Source: Planctomycetota bacterium
GTDB taxonomy: Bacteria > Planctomycetota > UBA1135
Assembly: GCA_018671175.1 (NCBI GenBank)
Contig: JABHIE010000026.1
Coordinates: forward strand, 53,354 to 117,353
Reading direction: 5' to 3'
DNA: 64,000 nucleotides
A model generated the notes under the pieces. It was not told the DNA's origin, did not search any database, and saw only the letters and a program-made list of their open reading frames with translations. Made by a program: the position numbers and the translations under genes. Positions 48,884 through 57,624 of this stretch are shown here, piece after piece (positions within the stretch are counted from its first letter, which is position 1; every line of letters begins with the position of its first letter).

Positions 48884-49963
48884 CTAGTTCATGTGGTGGA
48901 GACCGTTAGAGAAACCGACAACCGAGCCAGCAGACAAGTTACCCGTGTGCTCGAGAGCCTGGGTGTACAAGTTTGGTGGAAGGGCAGGAAGGTTAGTCGT
49001 CAAGCTACCAGAAGAACCCATCGCCAAAGGCGTTGGAGGTAGGAGGTTAGGATAGTCAACCAACAGAGTACCGCCAAGGACACTCATGCTACCAGCAGAC
49101 AATGTAGCCACGAGGCTGTAGTTGTTGCCAGTTGGGTTAGTGACAGTCCATGAGCCTTGTGAGCCAGCTTTCATCTCAGTAGAGGTGAACATGACTGTAT
49201 CAGCAGCGCCAGGTGCAGCACTGTAATAGGCTTCGGTGTCATTGGCCATGCCGTACATCTTCACACCAAATGATGCGAAAGGCACGCCACCAAACCAGTA
49301 GCAACCAACGATGGTACCTGTGAGGGTGTCATCCCATACGAAGAAGTCTTCTGTGCGATAGCCACCACGGGTGATGAAAGGACCAGTAGCGTCGTCTTCG
49401 TAAAGAACAGACCAGTTGAACTGACGATCCATTACGCCAGCGTCTTCTGTCTGCATGGTGCACTCGTAGCCACCAGAAAGATCGATAGTTACGCCCCAGC
49501 AGGCAAGACCGTTAGCGTTGCCGAGTGGCAAGCCTGTGATCAAGTAACCGCAGTCAGGGTTTGGCCAGTTAATTGGAGCATCGCAAGCAACGCCTTCGTT
49601 GTATAGAAGGATCGTCATTTGACCAGCGTTCTGGTTAGGGTCTGGTGTTGCGGAGCAGTAGTACCACTCGAAACCATTCATTTGCTCGGTGCCGGAAACG
49701 CCACGATCAGGGAATGCACCTTCGTCAAGATATGACTGGAATGCGCCACCTGTGGTGTAGTAGTTACCGAAAACGGTGTTGTTGTAAATGACATCAGGAC
49801 CCATGCGCGTTACAGGCGCAGCGGATACGAAACCGGTGTCGACGCGATAAACGCCAGCGTGTTGTGGAGTGGCAGCCTTCTTAAAGTTGGCTGTCTGAGT
49901 TTGTGCTGAGGCGTTTGCTACTAGAGCAAGTACAGCGATGCCAGTGAGGATGTTACGGAACAT
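48884..49963 (-). CDS. Exported protein of unknown function, probably abundant
   Basis: 359 residues with a clear signal peptide (cleavage after ASAQ, about residue 21). The mature part is acidic, rich in Gly, Asn, Tyr and Thr with few Lys or Arg, and has several cysteines (YYCSATPDP, PDCGYLITG, LACWGV), so disulfides are likely. The C-terminal region has Ig-like beta strands (SLVATLSAGSMSVLGG). The gene has a canonical AGGAG Shine-Dalgarno 8 nt before ATG, a 300-nt leader region and a strong terminator, a combination rare in this window and typical of highly expressed genes. I recognise no family; a surface-layer or envelope role is only a guess. Confidence 0.75.
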   Translation of the reverse strand: MFRNILTGIAVLALVANASAQTQTANFKKAATPQHAGVYRVDTGFVSAAPVTRMGPDVIYNNTVFGNYYTTGGAFQSYLDEGAFPDRGVSGTEQMNGFEWYYCSATPDPNQNAGQMTILLYNEGVACDAPINWPNPDCGYLITGLPLGNANGLACWGVTIDLSGGYECTMQTEDAGVMDRQFNWSVLYEDDATGPFITRGGYRTEDFFVWDDTLTGTIVGCYWFGGVPFASFGVKMYGMANDTEAYYSAAPGAADTVMFTSTEMKAGSQGSWTVTNPTGNNYSLVATLSAGSMSVLGGTLLVDYPNLLPPTPLAMGSSGSLTTNLPALPPNLYTQALEHTGNLSAGSVVGFSNGLHHMN

Positions 49964-50280
49964 TTAGTTCTCCTAAAAAGCCTAGGTTTTCTCAAGGGAG
50001 GGGATGTGAGTTTTGACGCTCACGTTAGGTGCCGAAGGACTCAGTGGGAACCAAGGACGTCGGACTTCTCTTACAGGTGTATCCCGTTTTCGGGCTCTTG
50101 TCCAGTATTCTTATGTAAAAAAGGCGTTTTTTTTTGAGATATGTACGAAATTGCGAAACTGTCATTACCATGTTGCTTTGCTGTCCGTACTATGTTGCTT
50201 TTCGGGCAAGTCCGCGTGTGCACAGGGCTTAGGGGGATTTGATAGCCTTGAGAAACGGATTTTGACGCGTTTTTTAGGAA
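49964..50280. other. 317-nt non-coding stretch upstream of the secreted-protein gene
   Basis: No credible gene on either strand; a 114-codon plus-strand frame here has poor composition. It should hold the promoter of the minus-strand secreted-protein gene: a weak ATGACA (50165-50160) / TATCTC (50141-50136) pair is the only candidate seen. A small CCCG-TTTT-CGGG hairpin lies near 50083-50094. A T-run of nine follows at about 50127-50135. Confidence 0.4.
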
Positions 50281-50628
50281 TTAGAGCCTGTGGCGGCTTG
50301 TGTAGATCGGCATCGATTCGTCGACTTCTGCTGCCCAGCGGTCAACCCCGCCGGTGAGGTTCCAGACCTCTCTTTGGCCGGTCGCCATGAGCATGGCGCA
50401 AACTCTTGCCGAGCGGATCCCATGATGGCAAATCACGACCACTGCGGGCTCGCTTGATTCAGCCAATGCAACATCTTCGAGCCAATCATAGAGCTGGCTC
50501 ATTGGCAGGTGGGTTGTGCCGGCCAGTGGGCAATAGGCCACTTCATTGTCTTCCCGAATATCGATTAAGAGTAGCTCTTCGCCGCGCTCGACACGGTCAT
50601 GCAGTTCGCGAGGAGTCAGGGACAGCAT
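50281..50628 (-). CDS. Cytosolic rhodanese-domain protein (GlpE/PspE-like)
   Basis: 115 residues, a single rhodanese domain without signal peptide. LLIDIREDNEVAYCPLAGTTHLP and the active-site loop with Cys67 in ICHHGIRS match the GlpE-type sulfurtransferases. The stop region leads into the non-coding stretch; the start follows the stop of the unknown gene upstream by 1 nt, so it is the third gene of the upp unit. Confidence 0.85.
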   Translation of the reverse strand: MLSLTPRELHDRVERGEELLLIDIREDNEVAYCPLAGTTHLPMSQLYDWLEDVALAESSEPAVVVICHHGIRSARVCAMLMATGQREVWNLTGGVDRWAAEVDESMPIYTSRHRL

Positions 50629-50629
50629 C

Positions 50630-51658
50630 TTAGGCGTTTTTCGTGCCTTCTTTAAGGTAGTAGACCATCATGTACTCCTCGGCTGTGCGAGTGGGCCCTG
50701 GCAAGCTCTTGATGCGTCGTGCGGCAGCCTGCAGGTAGCGCACACGATAGAAGCGGTATGCCGCGACGGCTCCGGCACGACCTTGGGCAGGCATTTGAGC
50801 CATGCCTAGCGCATCACCCGCCTCTTCTGGGCTAAGGCTGGTGCGACCACTTTTTTCCATGAATTGCTCCAGAGAGTGGATTTGCTCAGTCGGAACACCA
50901 ATCAGGAATTCATGAAAGGCCATACGCTCGTCTTCACTCAACTCAGATTGGGCGAAATACTCGACGAATTGTGGGTCGCAGCCCGCTTGAAGCAATCGCA
51001 TGATTTCAGATACGCCTAACAGCGTGCCGAGCGCGAGGCGTACTTTTCGTCGTGCAGCCCAAATTGCTTCGAGTAATGGGTAGAAACCACGAATCTCAGT
51101 GCGCGCGCCGCGATCCCAGAATTGAACTAAATTCCGGACGGCTTCCGTGCGTGCCTCAAGAGAGCAATCGGCATCCATGGCAAGCGAGCCCAAGACTTCG
51201 GCGGTGAGGCGGCCGTAAATGCAGCGGTGCAGTGCTTTGTCGACATCAGCGCCAAGTTGCGAACTCTCAACAGGGCCGGCGGGTTGGACTTGCTCGCCTA
51301 TGTGGTCGAGGAGGCGCCAGAGATTGAGTTTTGCCAGAACCAGAGAGCGGTTTACGATGGCTCGCGTCGGCAGAAACATATCGAAATCAGCATCGTTGGC
51401 ATCAACAAGCAAGTCAACAAGAGTGCTCAAACTACGCCGCCGCTTGCCGAGCGCTTGTTCTTGCAAAACCGGCGGGAACAGCGCAAGGGAATCAGCGAGC
51501 GATTCAATGCGGTTTAATTGTGCGCCCATTGAATCGAGGAAAGCGACCCGGTCGGAGTGATTGCTTGATTCCGTGGCCGACCAAACATCGCAAATCGTGC
51601 ACTGCTCTTCGTGAAGGAAGGGGGAGTGCGAGCCGAAGCTAGGGGCGGTCGGTGCCAT
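50630..51658 (-). CDS. Protein of unknown function with an N-terminal CxxC
   Basis: 342 residues from ATG 51658 (a GTG at 51685 would overlap upp by 23 nt). Near the N-terminus EEQCTICDVW carries a CxxC, and the remainder is largely helical (RRSLSTLVDLLVDANDADFDMFLP, LLEAIWAARRKVRLALGTLLGVSE). I do not recognise the family and see no transmembrane helix. Position between upp and a rhodanese gene, with 4- and 1-nt spacing, shows a common transcript. Zinc binding by CxxC alone is possible but a second pair is not seen. Confidence 0.6.
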   Translation of the reverse strand: MAPTAPSFGSHSPFLHEEQCTICDVWSATESSNHSDRVAFLDSMGAQLNRIESLADSLALFPPVLQEQALGKRRRSLSTLVDLLVDANDADFDMFLPTRAIVNRSLVLAKLNLWRLLDHIGEQVQPAGPVESSQLGADVDKALHRCIYGRLTAEVLGSLAMDADCSLEARTEAVRNLVQFWDRGARTEIRGFYPLLEAIWAARRKVRLALGTLLGVSEIMRLLQAGCDPQFVEYFAQSELSEDERMAFHEFLIGVPTEQIHSLEQFMEKSGRTSLSPEEAGDALGMAQMPAQGRAGAVAAYRFYRVRYLQAAARRIKSLPGPTRTAEEYMMVYYLKEGTKNA

Positions 51659-51662
51659 GAAA

Positions 51663-52286
51663 TTAAGTTGCAAACAATCGGTCACCCGCGTCGCCGAGAC
51701 CGGGCAAGATGTAGCCTACCTCGTTTAGCCGCTCGTCGATGCCACATAAATGGATGGCGACATCGGGGTGCGCCCTTTCTAAGGCTCTCGCGCCTTCGGG
51801 AGCACCCAAAATACCGAGGAAAAGAATGCGCGGACAGCCCCATTCTTTAAGAGTGTCAATGGCGGCAATCGCTGATCCGCCTGTCGCGAGCATGGGGTCA
51901 AGAACAAGGCAGCAGTCTGATGCCTGCCCTTTAGGCAATTTTTCGTAGTAGGCCACAGGTTCTAGTTTTTCTTCGTCACGGTAAAAGCCAAGATGCCGCA
52001 CATCGGCTTGCGGAATGAGCAAGTGCAAAGCCGAAACCATGCCAAGCCCAGCACGCAAAATGGGCACAAGCGTGATGTGCTCTTGCAATGCCGACCCCGT
52101 GTGTGCCTGAAGAGGTGTTTCAACTTGAGAATCTTGCAGGCTGAGCGCCTGGGTCGCTTCAGAAGCCAGGATGAGTGTCAGCGCGTGGACATGCCCACGA
52201 AATTGCTCAGGAGTTGTATTCACATCGCGCAGGCGAGTGAGCCGGTCTGCCACGATGGGGTGAGTCGATAGGGTTAGCGTGTTCAT
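51663..52286 (-). CDS. upp: Uracil phosphoribosyltransferase
   Basis: 207 residues; makes UMP from uracil and PRPP in pyrimidine salvage. The PRPP-binding motif VLDPMLATGGSA, the ITLVPILRAGLGM segment and the uracil-binding C-terminus GYILPGLGDAGDR are intact. It is first in a three-gene minus-strand unit and diverges from the sulfatase-family gene. Confidence 0.96.
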   Translation of the reverse strand: MNTLTLSTHPIVADRLTRLRDVNTTPEQFRGHVHALTLILASEATQALSLQDSQVETPLQAHTGSALQEHITLVPILRAGLGMVSALHLLIPQADVRHLGFYRDEEKLEPVAYYEKLPKGQASDCCLVLDPMLATGGSAIAAIDTLKEWGCPRILFLGILGAPEGARALERAHPDVAIHLCGIDERLNEVGYILPGLGDAGDRLFAT

Positions 52287-52316
52287 GTTGTTGCGTGATT
52301 TGCAAGATAGATGATA

Positions 52317-52333
52317 TACAATGTCGACTCATG
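52317..52333 (+). promoter_or_regulatory. Possible -10 box for the sulfatase-family gene
   Basis: TACAAT at 52317-52322 lies 8 nt before the ATG at 52331 in the 44-nt space shared with divergent upp. No strong -35 is seen at 16-17 nt. Confidence 0.25.
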
Positions 52334-54268
52334 AAGTCGATACCAAGGAATCAATTTGTTCTTAGCTTTACGGCCTGTTTGTTGTTGGTGGGCTTTGCAG
52401 ACGGCATCTTTGAATCCGTAGACCGCCGCACTGGGCTCTGGATGACAGAAGTTCTTTTTATTGCCGCGAGTTTTTTGTTCGCGTGGCTTTGGTCACTTCC
52501 AGCCTTGCGATTGCATAGTCGTTTTCCAATTAGCCCTGATCGGTGGCTGGGCTTTTCCTGGGGCTTAGCTTTTGCTTTGGTCTTGGTGTTCCCTTTGTTT
52601 GATATTGGCCGTGATTGGGGTGTCTTGCATTTGCGTTCTGCATTAGCGTTGCCGTTTTCAATTTTAGGTACGCTTTGCTTACAGCCTATTTTAGGCTTCG
52701 CTTTCCGCAAAGGTTTACCGCGAGATTTTACTTTGTCGGCGCGTTGGGCCTTCTTGGCAAGCGCCCTCTCTTTGATTGTCTTTGCGTTATTTATCGAAAA
52801 TGATTGGCGTAAAACGACTTATTACGAGGCTCCTGCCGCGGGTAATCAGAGTGCCGCCGCGAAACCCGACATCATTTTGATTGTCCTTGACACATTGCGC
52901 GCTGACTCAATTCAAAATCAATGGGAGGGGCAACAGGTCACGCCGTGGCTCGACCAGTGGGCAAAAACGCGCCGTGTCTACTCCAGAGGTTATTCCGGCT
53001 CGATGCATACGCCACCTGGGCATGCCTCCCTTTTTACTGGTTTATATCCAGCTGAAAATGGCACTCTAAATATGGGCGATATTAAGTTGCCTCAAGTTAA
53101 TCTGACTCTTGCCGAAATGGTGCGTGCGTATGGTTATCGCACAGTAGGTGTCACCAGTAATGTGCGCATTGGCAATGGTATGGGCTTTGAGCAGGGCTTC
53201 GAAATCTACGACGACAGTTTGGTCGACAGTGATGATTTTGTGTTCTATGGTGCGCGGCGTTTTTTCCGCACTTCATTGATCCGGGGTATTGGTGGTTCAA
53301 CCTTAAGCCGTGCTGGTGGGGCCTTGGTGAAAACACTCTCACGAGGTGGTCAGCTTGAGCTTTCTGCCGATCAGACCACGGCAACGACAATTCAGGCTCT
53401 TGATGCGGCAAACTTGCATAAAGATGAACCACTATTTTTGTTTGTGAATTACATCGACCCGCACCTTCCTTATGACACGCGCGACGACTTGGCCGATGCC
53501 TTTCAGCCTAATCTCCAACGACCTGACCTTGATGCCATTCGGCTCGATATGGTTGCCTTTCATCATGCCCTCCAAAAGCTAGGGGTTGACCTCTCTGAAT
53601 TTGAAGTCTTGCCTGATGCCAAAGAAAGATTGCGCTGGGTCCAAGAGGCTTATTGGGAGCAGTCGCGGCAGCTAGACGAAGGCTTGGCGACTCTGCTTCA
53701 AGATCTTGAGCAGCGTGGGCGAATCAAAGACGACACAATCGTTTTAATTACGGCCGACCATGGCGAGCATCTTGGTGAGCATGGCAAGTTTTTGCATTCG
53801 CATAGCATCTACGAGCCGCTCGTCCATGTGCCGTTTCTTTTGCAATGCCCAGGCGTTGAGCCCGGCCAGAGCGACCAACCCGTGAGTGGTGTGGATTTGT
53901 ATCCCACTGTGTGCGCGGCGATGGGGGTTGAGCCTCCATTCGAAATGCCCGGTATGGCTCTTCAAGGCATGATGCCACGGAATCGCACCATTCGTTTTGG
54001 TGCCGGCAATCTTCGCGGATTCATTCGCGGTTCCCATAAATGGGTCGCTTACGACAACGGCCAACGATTGAATTGGGCCGAGGCATACGATCTAGAAGCA
54101 GACCCTGGTGAGCTAGTCAATTTGCTCAAGTTAAGTGAGCCGCCCCTTTGGGTGGCTCAAGGCTTGATTGACCCGCCACTAGTGCCTTCAGAGCAGGCGG
54201 TTGAAATGCGTCCCGTTGCCAATCCAGAGCTCATGCAGCAATTGGGTTACGCAGATCAAGTGCAATAG
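52331..54268 (+). CDS. Membrane sulfatase/phosphoethanolamine-transferase-superfamily hydrolase
   Basis: 645 residues from ATG 52331 (TTG at 52295 is less likely). Five N-terminal transmembrane helices (to about residue 160) are followed by an alkaline-phosphatase-superfamily domain: metal Asp187 in VLDTLRAD, the nucleophile-region segment HTPPGHASLFTG with Thr227, and Asp476-His477 in DHGEH. The formylglycine Cys/Ser of true sulfatases is absent; Thr occupies its place, as in LtaS/EptA-type phosphotransferases. A role in moving a phosphate-linked group onto an envelope glycolipid is therefore as likely as sulfate-ester hydrolysis. Confidence 0.75.
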   Translation: MKSIPRNQFVLSFTACLLLVGFADGIFESVDRRTGLWMTEVLFIAASFLFAWLWSLPALRLHSRFPISPDRWLGFSWGLAFALVLVFPLFDIGRDWGVLHLRSALALPFSILGTLCLQPILGFAFRKGLPRDFTLSARWAFLASALSLIVFALFIENDWRKTTYYEAPAAGNQSAAAKPDIILIVLDTLRADSIQNQWEGQQVTPWLDQWAKTRRVYSRGYSGSMHTPPGHASLFTGLYPAENGTLNMGDIKLPQVNLTLAEMVRAYGYRTVGVTSNVRIGNGMGFEQGFEIYDDSLVDSDDFVFYGARRFFRTSLIRGIGGSTLSRAGGALVKTLSRGGQLELSADQTTATTIQALDAANLHKDEPLFLFVNYIDPHLPYDTRDDLADAFQPNLQRPDLDAIRLDMVAFHHALQKLGVDLSEFEVLPDAKERLRWVQEAYWEQSRQLDEGLATLLQDLEQRGRIKDDTIVLITADHGEHLGEHGKFLHSHSIYEPLVHVPFLLQCPGVEPGQSDQPVSGVDLYPTVCAAMGVEPPFEMPGMALQGMMPRNRTIRFGAGNLRGFIRGSHKWVAYDNGQRLNWAEAYDLEADPGELVNLLKLSEPPLWVAQGLIDPPLVPSEQAVEMRPVANPELMQQLGYADQVQ

Positions 54269-54294
54269 CGCGTGCGCAGTTCATAAGATAGGGC

Positions 54295-55176
54295 ATGCCG
54301 TTCCGTCCCGTTGACCGAGTCGCTGTAGATGCCTGTGCTGCATCTTTCACAACGCGCTCCCTAAAAAAACAAGCCAAGATTGCTGGCTTGCATCTTGCTA
54401 TATCGATGACTGATCTAACCACTCTTGAGGGTGCGGACAGTCCCGAAAAGGTACGCAGTTTGTGCCGCAAGGCGATGAGCCCCGATGAGGTGCTCCTCGA
54501 TATCCCACGCGTGGCAGCTGTTTGCGTTTATCCGCGATTCGTAAAGCTGGCTCGCACAGAGTTAAAAGGCAGCGGTGTCCATGTTGCGAGTGTGGCGACG
54601 GCTTTTCCGAGCGGCCATGCGTCGCTCGATTTGCGCCTACAAGATGTGCGCGAAGCCGTTGCCGCGGGTGCAGATGAGATTGACATGGTGATTCACCGCG
54701 GCGCGTTTTTGGCGGGACGACATCTTGAGGTGCAAGATGAAATCCGCGCGGTCTTAGATGCCTGCGGCAAAGCGCACTTAAAAGTCATCCTTGAGACGGG
54801 TGAGCTTGCTAGTTATGAGCAGGTTCGGCTTGCGAGCGATTTGGCCATGGAAGCGGGCGCGCATTTTATTAAGACATCTACCGGTAAAGTTTCACCCGCA
54901 GCGACAATGGGCGTGACTCTCGTGATGCTTGAGGCCATCCGCGATTATTTTTTGAAAACGGGTCGCAAGGTCGGCATGAAGCCAGCAGGCGGGATTAAAA
55001 CGGCAAAGCAATCTCTGCACTATCTGGCTATGGTGAAAGAAACGCTCGGTGATGATTGGCTTAGCCCTGATTTGTTTCGCTTTGGCGCATCGAGTCTGCT
55101 CAATGATGTTTTATTGCAACTGCGCAAACAGGCCGACGGCCACTATCAAGCTCATTACGATATTTCTGAGGCTTAA
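54295..55176 (+). CDS. deoC: Deoxyribose-phosphate aldolase
   Basis: 293 residues; cleaves 2-deoxyribose-5-phosphate to glyceraldehyde-3-phosphate and acetaldehyde. The Schiff-base lysine is Lys193 in FIKTSTGKVSPAAT; VCVYPRFV, TAFPSGHAS, DEIDMVI and the phosphate-binding MKPAGGIKT match the family. It has a 50-residue N-terminal extension (as in eukaryotic-type DERA). The aldehyde dehydrogenase genes that follow could oxidise the acetaldehyde product. Confidence 0.94.
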   Translation: MPFRPVDRVAVDACAASFTTRSLKKQAKIAGLHLAISMTDLTTLEGADSPEKVRSLCRKAMSPDEVLLDIPRVAAVCVYPRFVKLARTELKGSGVHVASVATAFPSGHASLDLRLQDVREAVAAGADEIDMVIHRGAFLAGRHLEVQDEIRAVLDACGKAHLKVILETGELASYEQVRLASDLAMEAGAHFIKTSTGKVSPAATMGVTLVMLEAIRDYFLKTGRKVGMKPAGGIKTAKQSLHYLAMVKETLGDDWLSPDLFRFGASSLLNDVLLQLRKQADGHYQAHYDISEA

Positions 55177-55215
55177 AGCCTCGTCCTTTTAATCAGGAAA
55201 CATGGCATACGCCAA

Positions 55216-56676
55216 ATGAAAAAACACTCACTCAATTTCGGAGATGCTTGGGAATACGCTCCAGCGCCTGACAGCACGCCCGTTGTCATCGCCAAGAGCT
55301 ACGGGCTTTTTATTGATGGTGCATTCGTCTCGCCGCAAAGCCGGAAGACCATGCCGACCATCAATCCAGCAACAGAAGAGGTCTTATCAAAGATTGCTGT
55401 GGCTTCGGCCGCTGATGTCGACAAAGCCGTTGCTTCCGCAAAAAAGGCTTTGCCTAAATGGAAGCGTTTGCCAGCAAAAGAGCGTGGTAAATATCTCTTC
55501 CGCATTGCGCGGCGTTTGCAAGAGCGTGCACGAGAATTTGCGATTCTCGAAACAATGGACGGCGGCAAGCCCATCAAAGAATCGCGCGATGTTGATATCC
55601 CTGAGGCGGCCAAGCATTTTTTCTATCATGCCGGTTGGGCCGACAAACTTGATTATGCCTTTCCTGGTCGTGAGGCAAAACCTGTTGGTGTTTGTGCGCA
55701 AATCATTCCCTGGAATTTTCCGCTGCTGATGGCGGCTTGGAAGATTGCCCCGGCGTTGGCTTGCGGGAATACAGTTGTTTTAAAGCCAGCTGAAACGACT
55801 TCTTTGACTGCATTACGCTTGGCTGAAATTTTTCAAGAAGTGGGGCTTCCAGACGGAGTCGTCAATATCGTGACAGGCGCCGGCGAAACGGGGGCTGCAT
55901 TAGCGAGTCATAAAGGTGTCGATAAAGTCGCTTTCACCGGTTCGACGGGTGTAGGCAAGCTGCTCGCGGAAATGACTGCGGGCTCGGGTAAGCGCTTGAG
56001 CCTTGAGTTGGGCGGCAAGTCGCCCAACATCATTTTTGAAGACGCCAGTATTGACCAAGCTGTCGAGGGCATCATCACAGGCATCTATTTCAATCAGGGC
56101 CATGTCTGCTGTGCCGGGTCGCGTTTGTTTGTTCAAGAAAGTGTTCTCGAAGAAGTGACCACAAAGCTTGCGATTCGCATGCAGTCGTTGCGCATGGGTG
56201 ACCCACTCGACAAAAATACGGATGTCGGTGCCATCAACTCTGCAGGGCAGTTAAAGACGATTCAGGGTTACATCCAATGCGGCAAAAAAGAGGGTGCACT
56301 TTTGCATCAGCCCAATCACCGTAAAGTGCCCAAAAAGGGCTTTTGGTGTCGCCCTGCTTGGTTTGAGGGCGTGCAACCTTCTCATACCATTGCTCGTGAA
56401 GAAATCTTCGGCCCCGTTTTGGCCGTGATGAGTTTCCGCACTCCTGAAGAGGCTCTCAAACGCGCAAACAACACCCCTTATGGTTTAGCTGCAGGCATCT
56501 GGACTGACAAGGGTTCTAAGGCCTTCGAAATGGCCTCTCAGATTAAGGCGGGTGTGATTTGGTGCAACACCTACAACCGTTTTGACGCTGCATCGCCATT
56601 TGGCGGTTTCAAAGAATCAGGCTTTGGCCGCGAAGGTGGTCGCCAAGGTTTGTCAGCCTACCTGGAGCTCGTCTAA
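55216..56676 (+). CDS. NAD(P)-dependent aldehyde dehydrogenase
   Basis: 486 residues of the ALDH superfamily. The nucleophile is Cys298 in FNQGHVCCAGSR and the general base Glu264 in LELGGKSP; the cofactor-binding PWNFPLLMAAWK and LKPAETTSL and the C-terminal FGGFKESGFGREGG are present. It lies 39 nt after deoC and its stop overlaps the start of the truncated ALDH-like gene by 1 nt. Acetaldehyde from DeoC is a plausible substrate. Confidence 0.93.
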   Translation: MKKHSLNFGDAWEYAPAPDSTPVVIAKSYGLFIDGAFVSPQSRKTMPTINPATEEVLSKIAVASAADVDKAVASAKKALPKWKRLPAKERGKYLFRIARRLQERAREFAILETMDGGKPIKESRDVDIPEAAKHFFYHAGWADKLDYAFPGREAKPVGVCAQIIPWNFPLLMAAWKIAPALACGNTVVLKPAETTSLTALRLAEIFQEVGLPDGVVNIVTGAGETGAALASHKGVDKVAFTGSTGVGKLLAEMTAGSGKRLSLELGGKSPNIIFEDASIDQAVEGIITGIYFNQGHVCCAGSRLFVQESVLEEVTTKLAIRMQSLRMGDPLDKNTDVGAINSAGQLKTIQGYIQCGKKEGALLHQPNHRKVPKKGFWCRPAWFEGVQPSHTIAREEIFGPVLAVMSFRTPEEALKRANNTPYGLAAGIWTDKGSKAFEMASQIKAGVIWCNTYNRFDAASPFGGFKESGFGREGGRQGLSAYLELV

Positions 56677-57551
56677 TGAATACTCGCCTACCTGTTTTGA
56701 AAACCTGGAAGCTCTTTATCGGCGGCGCCTTCCCTCGCACCGAGTCGGGTCGCACGCTTGCCATTGACGATCTCAAGGGCAATTTGCTGGCTCACATCTG
56801 CCACGGATCAAAGAAAGATTTGCGTAATGCCGTTGCGGCCGCGCGCAAAGCTCAAGGTGCTTGGCAGAAGCGATCGGCCTACAACCGTGGGCAGATTCTG
56901 TATCGCATGGCCGAGATGCTTGAGGGCAAGGCCGATGAAGCTGCACAGCTCTTGGCTGCTACGGTTCCAGGTGGTGTGCGTCGTGCGCGCCGCGAAGTCG
57001 AAACCGCATGCGATCGTCTCGTCTCGATGGCGGGCTGGGCTGATAAATACGCCCAAATCCTCGGCAATCAAAACCCAGTCGCTGGCGCTTTCTACAACTT
57101 CACAGTGCCTGAAGCGGTCGGAGTCGTAGGGGTCGTCGCACCCAATGAAGAGCCTCTCCTTGGTTTGATTTCCTTGATTGCGCCGGCCTTGGTGAGCGGC
57201 AATGTTGGGGTTGCCATTGGTTCCCCTCAGCATCCACTAGCGACGGCTCTTTTGGGTGAGGTTTGTGCTACATCCGATGTGCCTGCTGGAGTTCTAAATT
57301 TGATTACGGGTTTGCGCCCTGAGCTACTCGGCGTTCTCGCTGACCATCGCGATGTAGACGCCATCCACGCTGGCGGATGTTCGCCGAAAGAGACGCGCAC
57401 TCTTGAATTGGGTGCTGCGGGTAATGTCAAGCGGGTCGTCGTCCGGAAAACTAAGGGCAGCGATTGGTACGACGACCGCCATTGTGCATCGCCCTATTGG
57501 ATTGACTCTTTTGTGGATTCCAAAACGATTTGGCATCCATCCTCGACTTAG
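56676..57551 (+). CDS. Truncated ALDH-like protein without catalytic domain
   Basis: 291 residues that match only the NAD-binding half of the ALDH fold: LFIGGAFPRTESGR, VPEAVGVVGVVAPNEEPLLG and TLELGAAGN. The cofactor Lys of KPAE is replaced (GSPQ), and the chain ends before the position of the catalytic Cys, with its own C-terminal WIDSFVDSKTIWHPSST. Only 70 nt separate it from ileS, so this is not a frameshifted full-length gene. It is most likely a partner or regulator of the active dehydrogenase encoded just before. Confidence 0.8.
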   Translation: MNTRLPVLKTWKLFIGGAFPRTESGRTLAIDDLKGNLLAHICHGSKKDLRNAVAAARKAQGAWQKRSAYNRGQILYRMAEMLEGKADEAAQLLAATVPGGVRRARREVETACDRLVSMAGWADKYAQILGNQNPVAGAFYNFTVPEAVGVVGVVAPNEEPLLGLISLIAPALVSGNVGVAIGSPQHPLATALLGEVCATSDVPAGVLNLITGLRPELLGVLADHRDVDAIHAGGCSPKETRTLELGAAGNVKRVVVRKTKGSDWYDDRHCASPYWIDSFVDSKTIWHPSST

Positions 57552-57607
57552 CCGTCTGCCTTTTCCAAGCAGATTCGCTTAAAGGCGGGTCGCATCGTGC
57601 GGCCTCG

Positions 57608-57624
57608 TAGAATGCGCGCCTATG
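57608..57624 (+). promoter_or_regulatory. Candidate promoter -10 for ileS (leaderless)
   Basis: TAGAAT at 57608-57613, identical to the rrn P1 -10, lies 8 nt before the ATG of ileS. No -35 better than CGGGTC is seen at the 16-nt spacing. Confidence 0.35.

Noticed and set aside
50013..50357. Plus-strand 114-codon frame in the 50-kb gap
   Set aside because: Overlaps the rhodanese gene antisense, has no motif and unusual composition; the region is more likely a promoter and leader.
57552..57621. Frameshifted C-terminal half of the truncated ALDH
   Set aside because: Only 70 nt lie between its stop and ileS, too short for the missing half in any frame.
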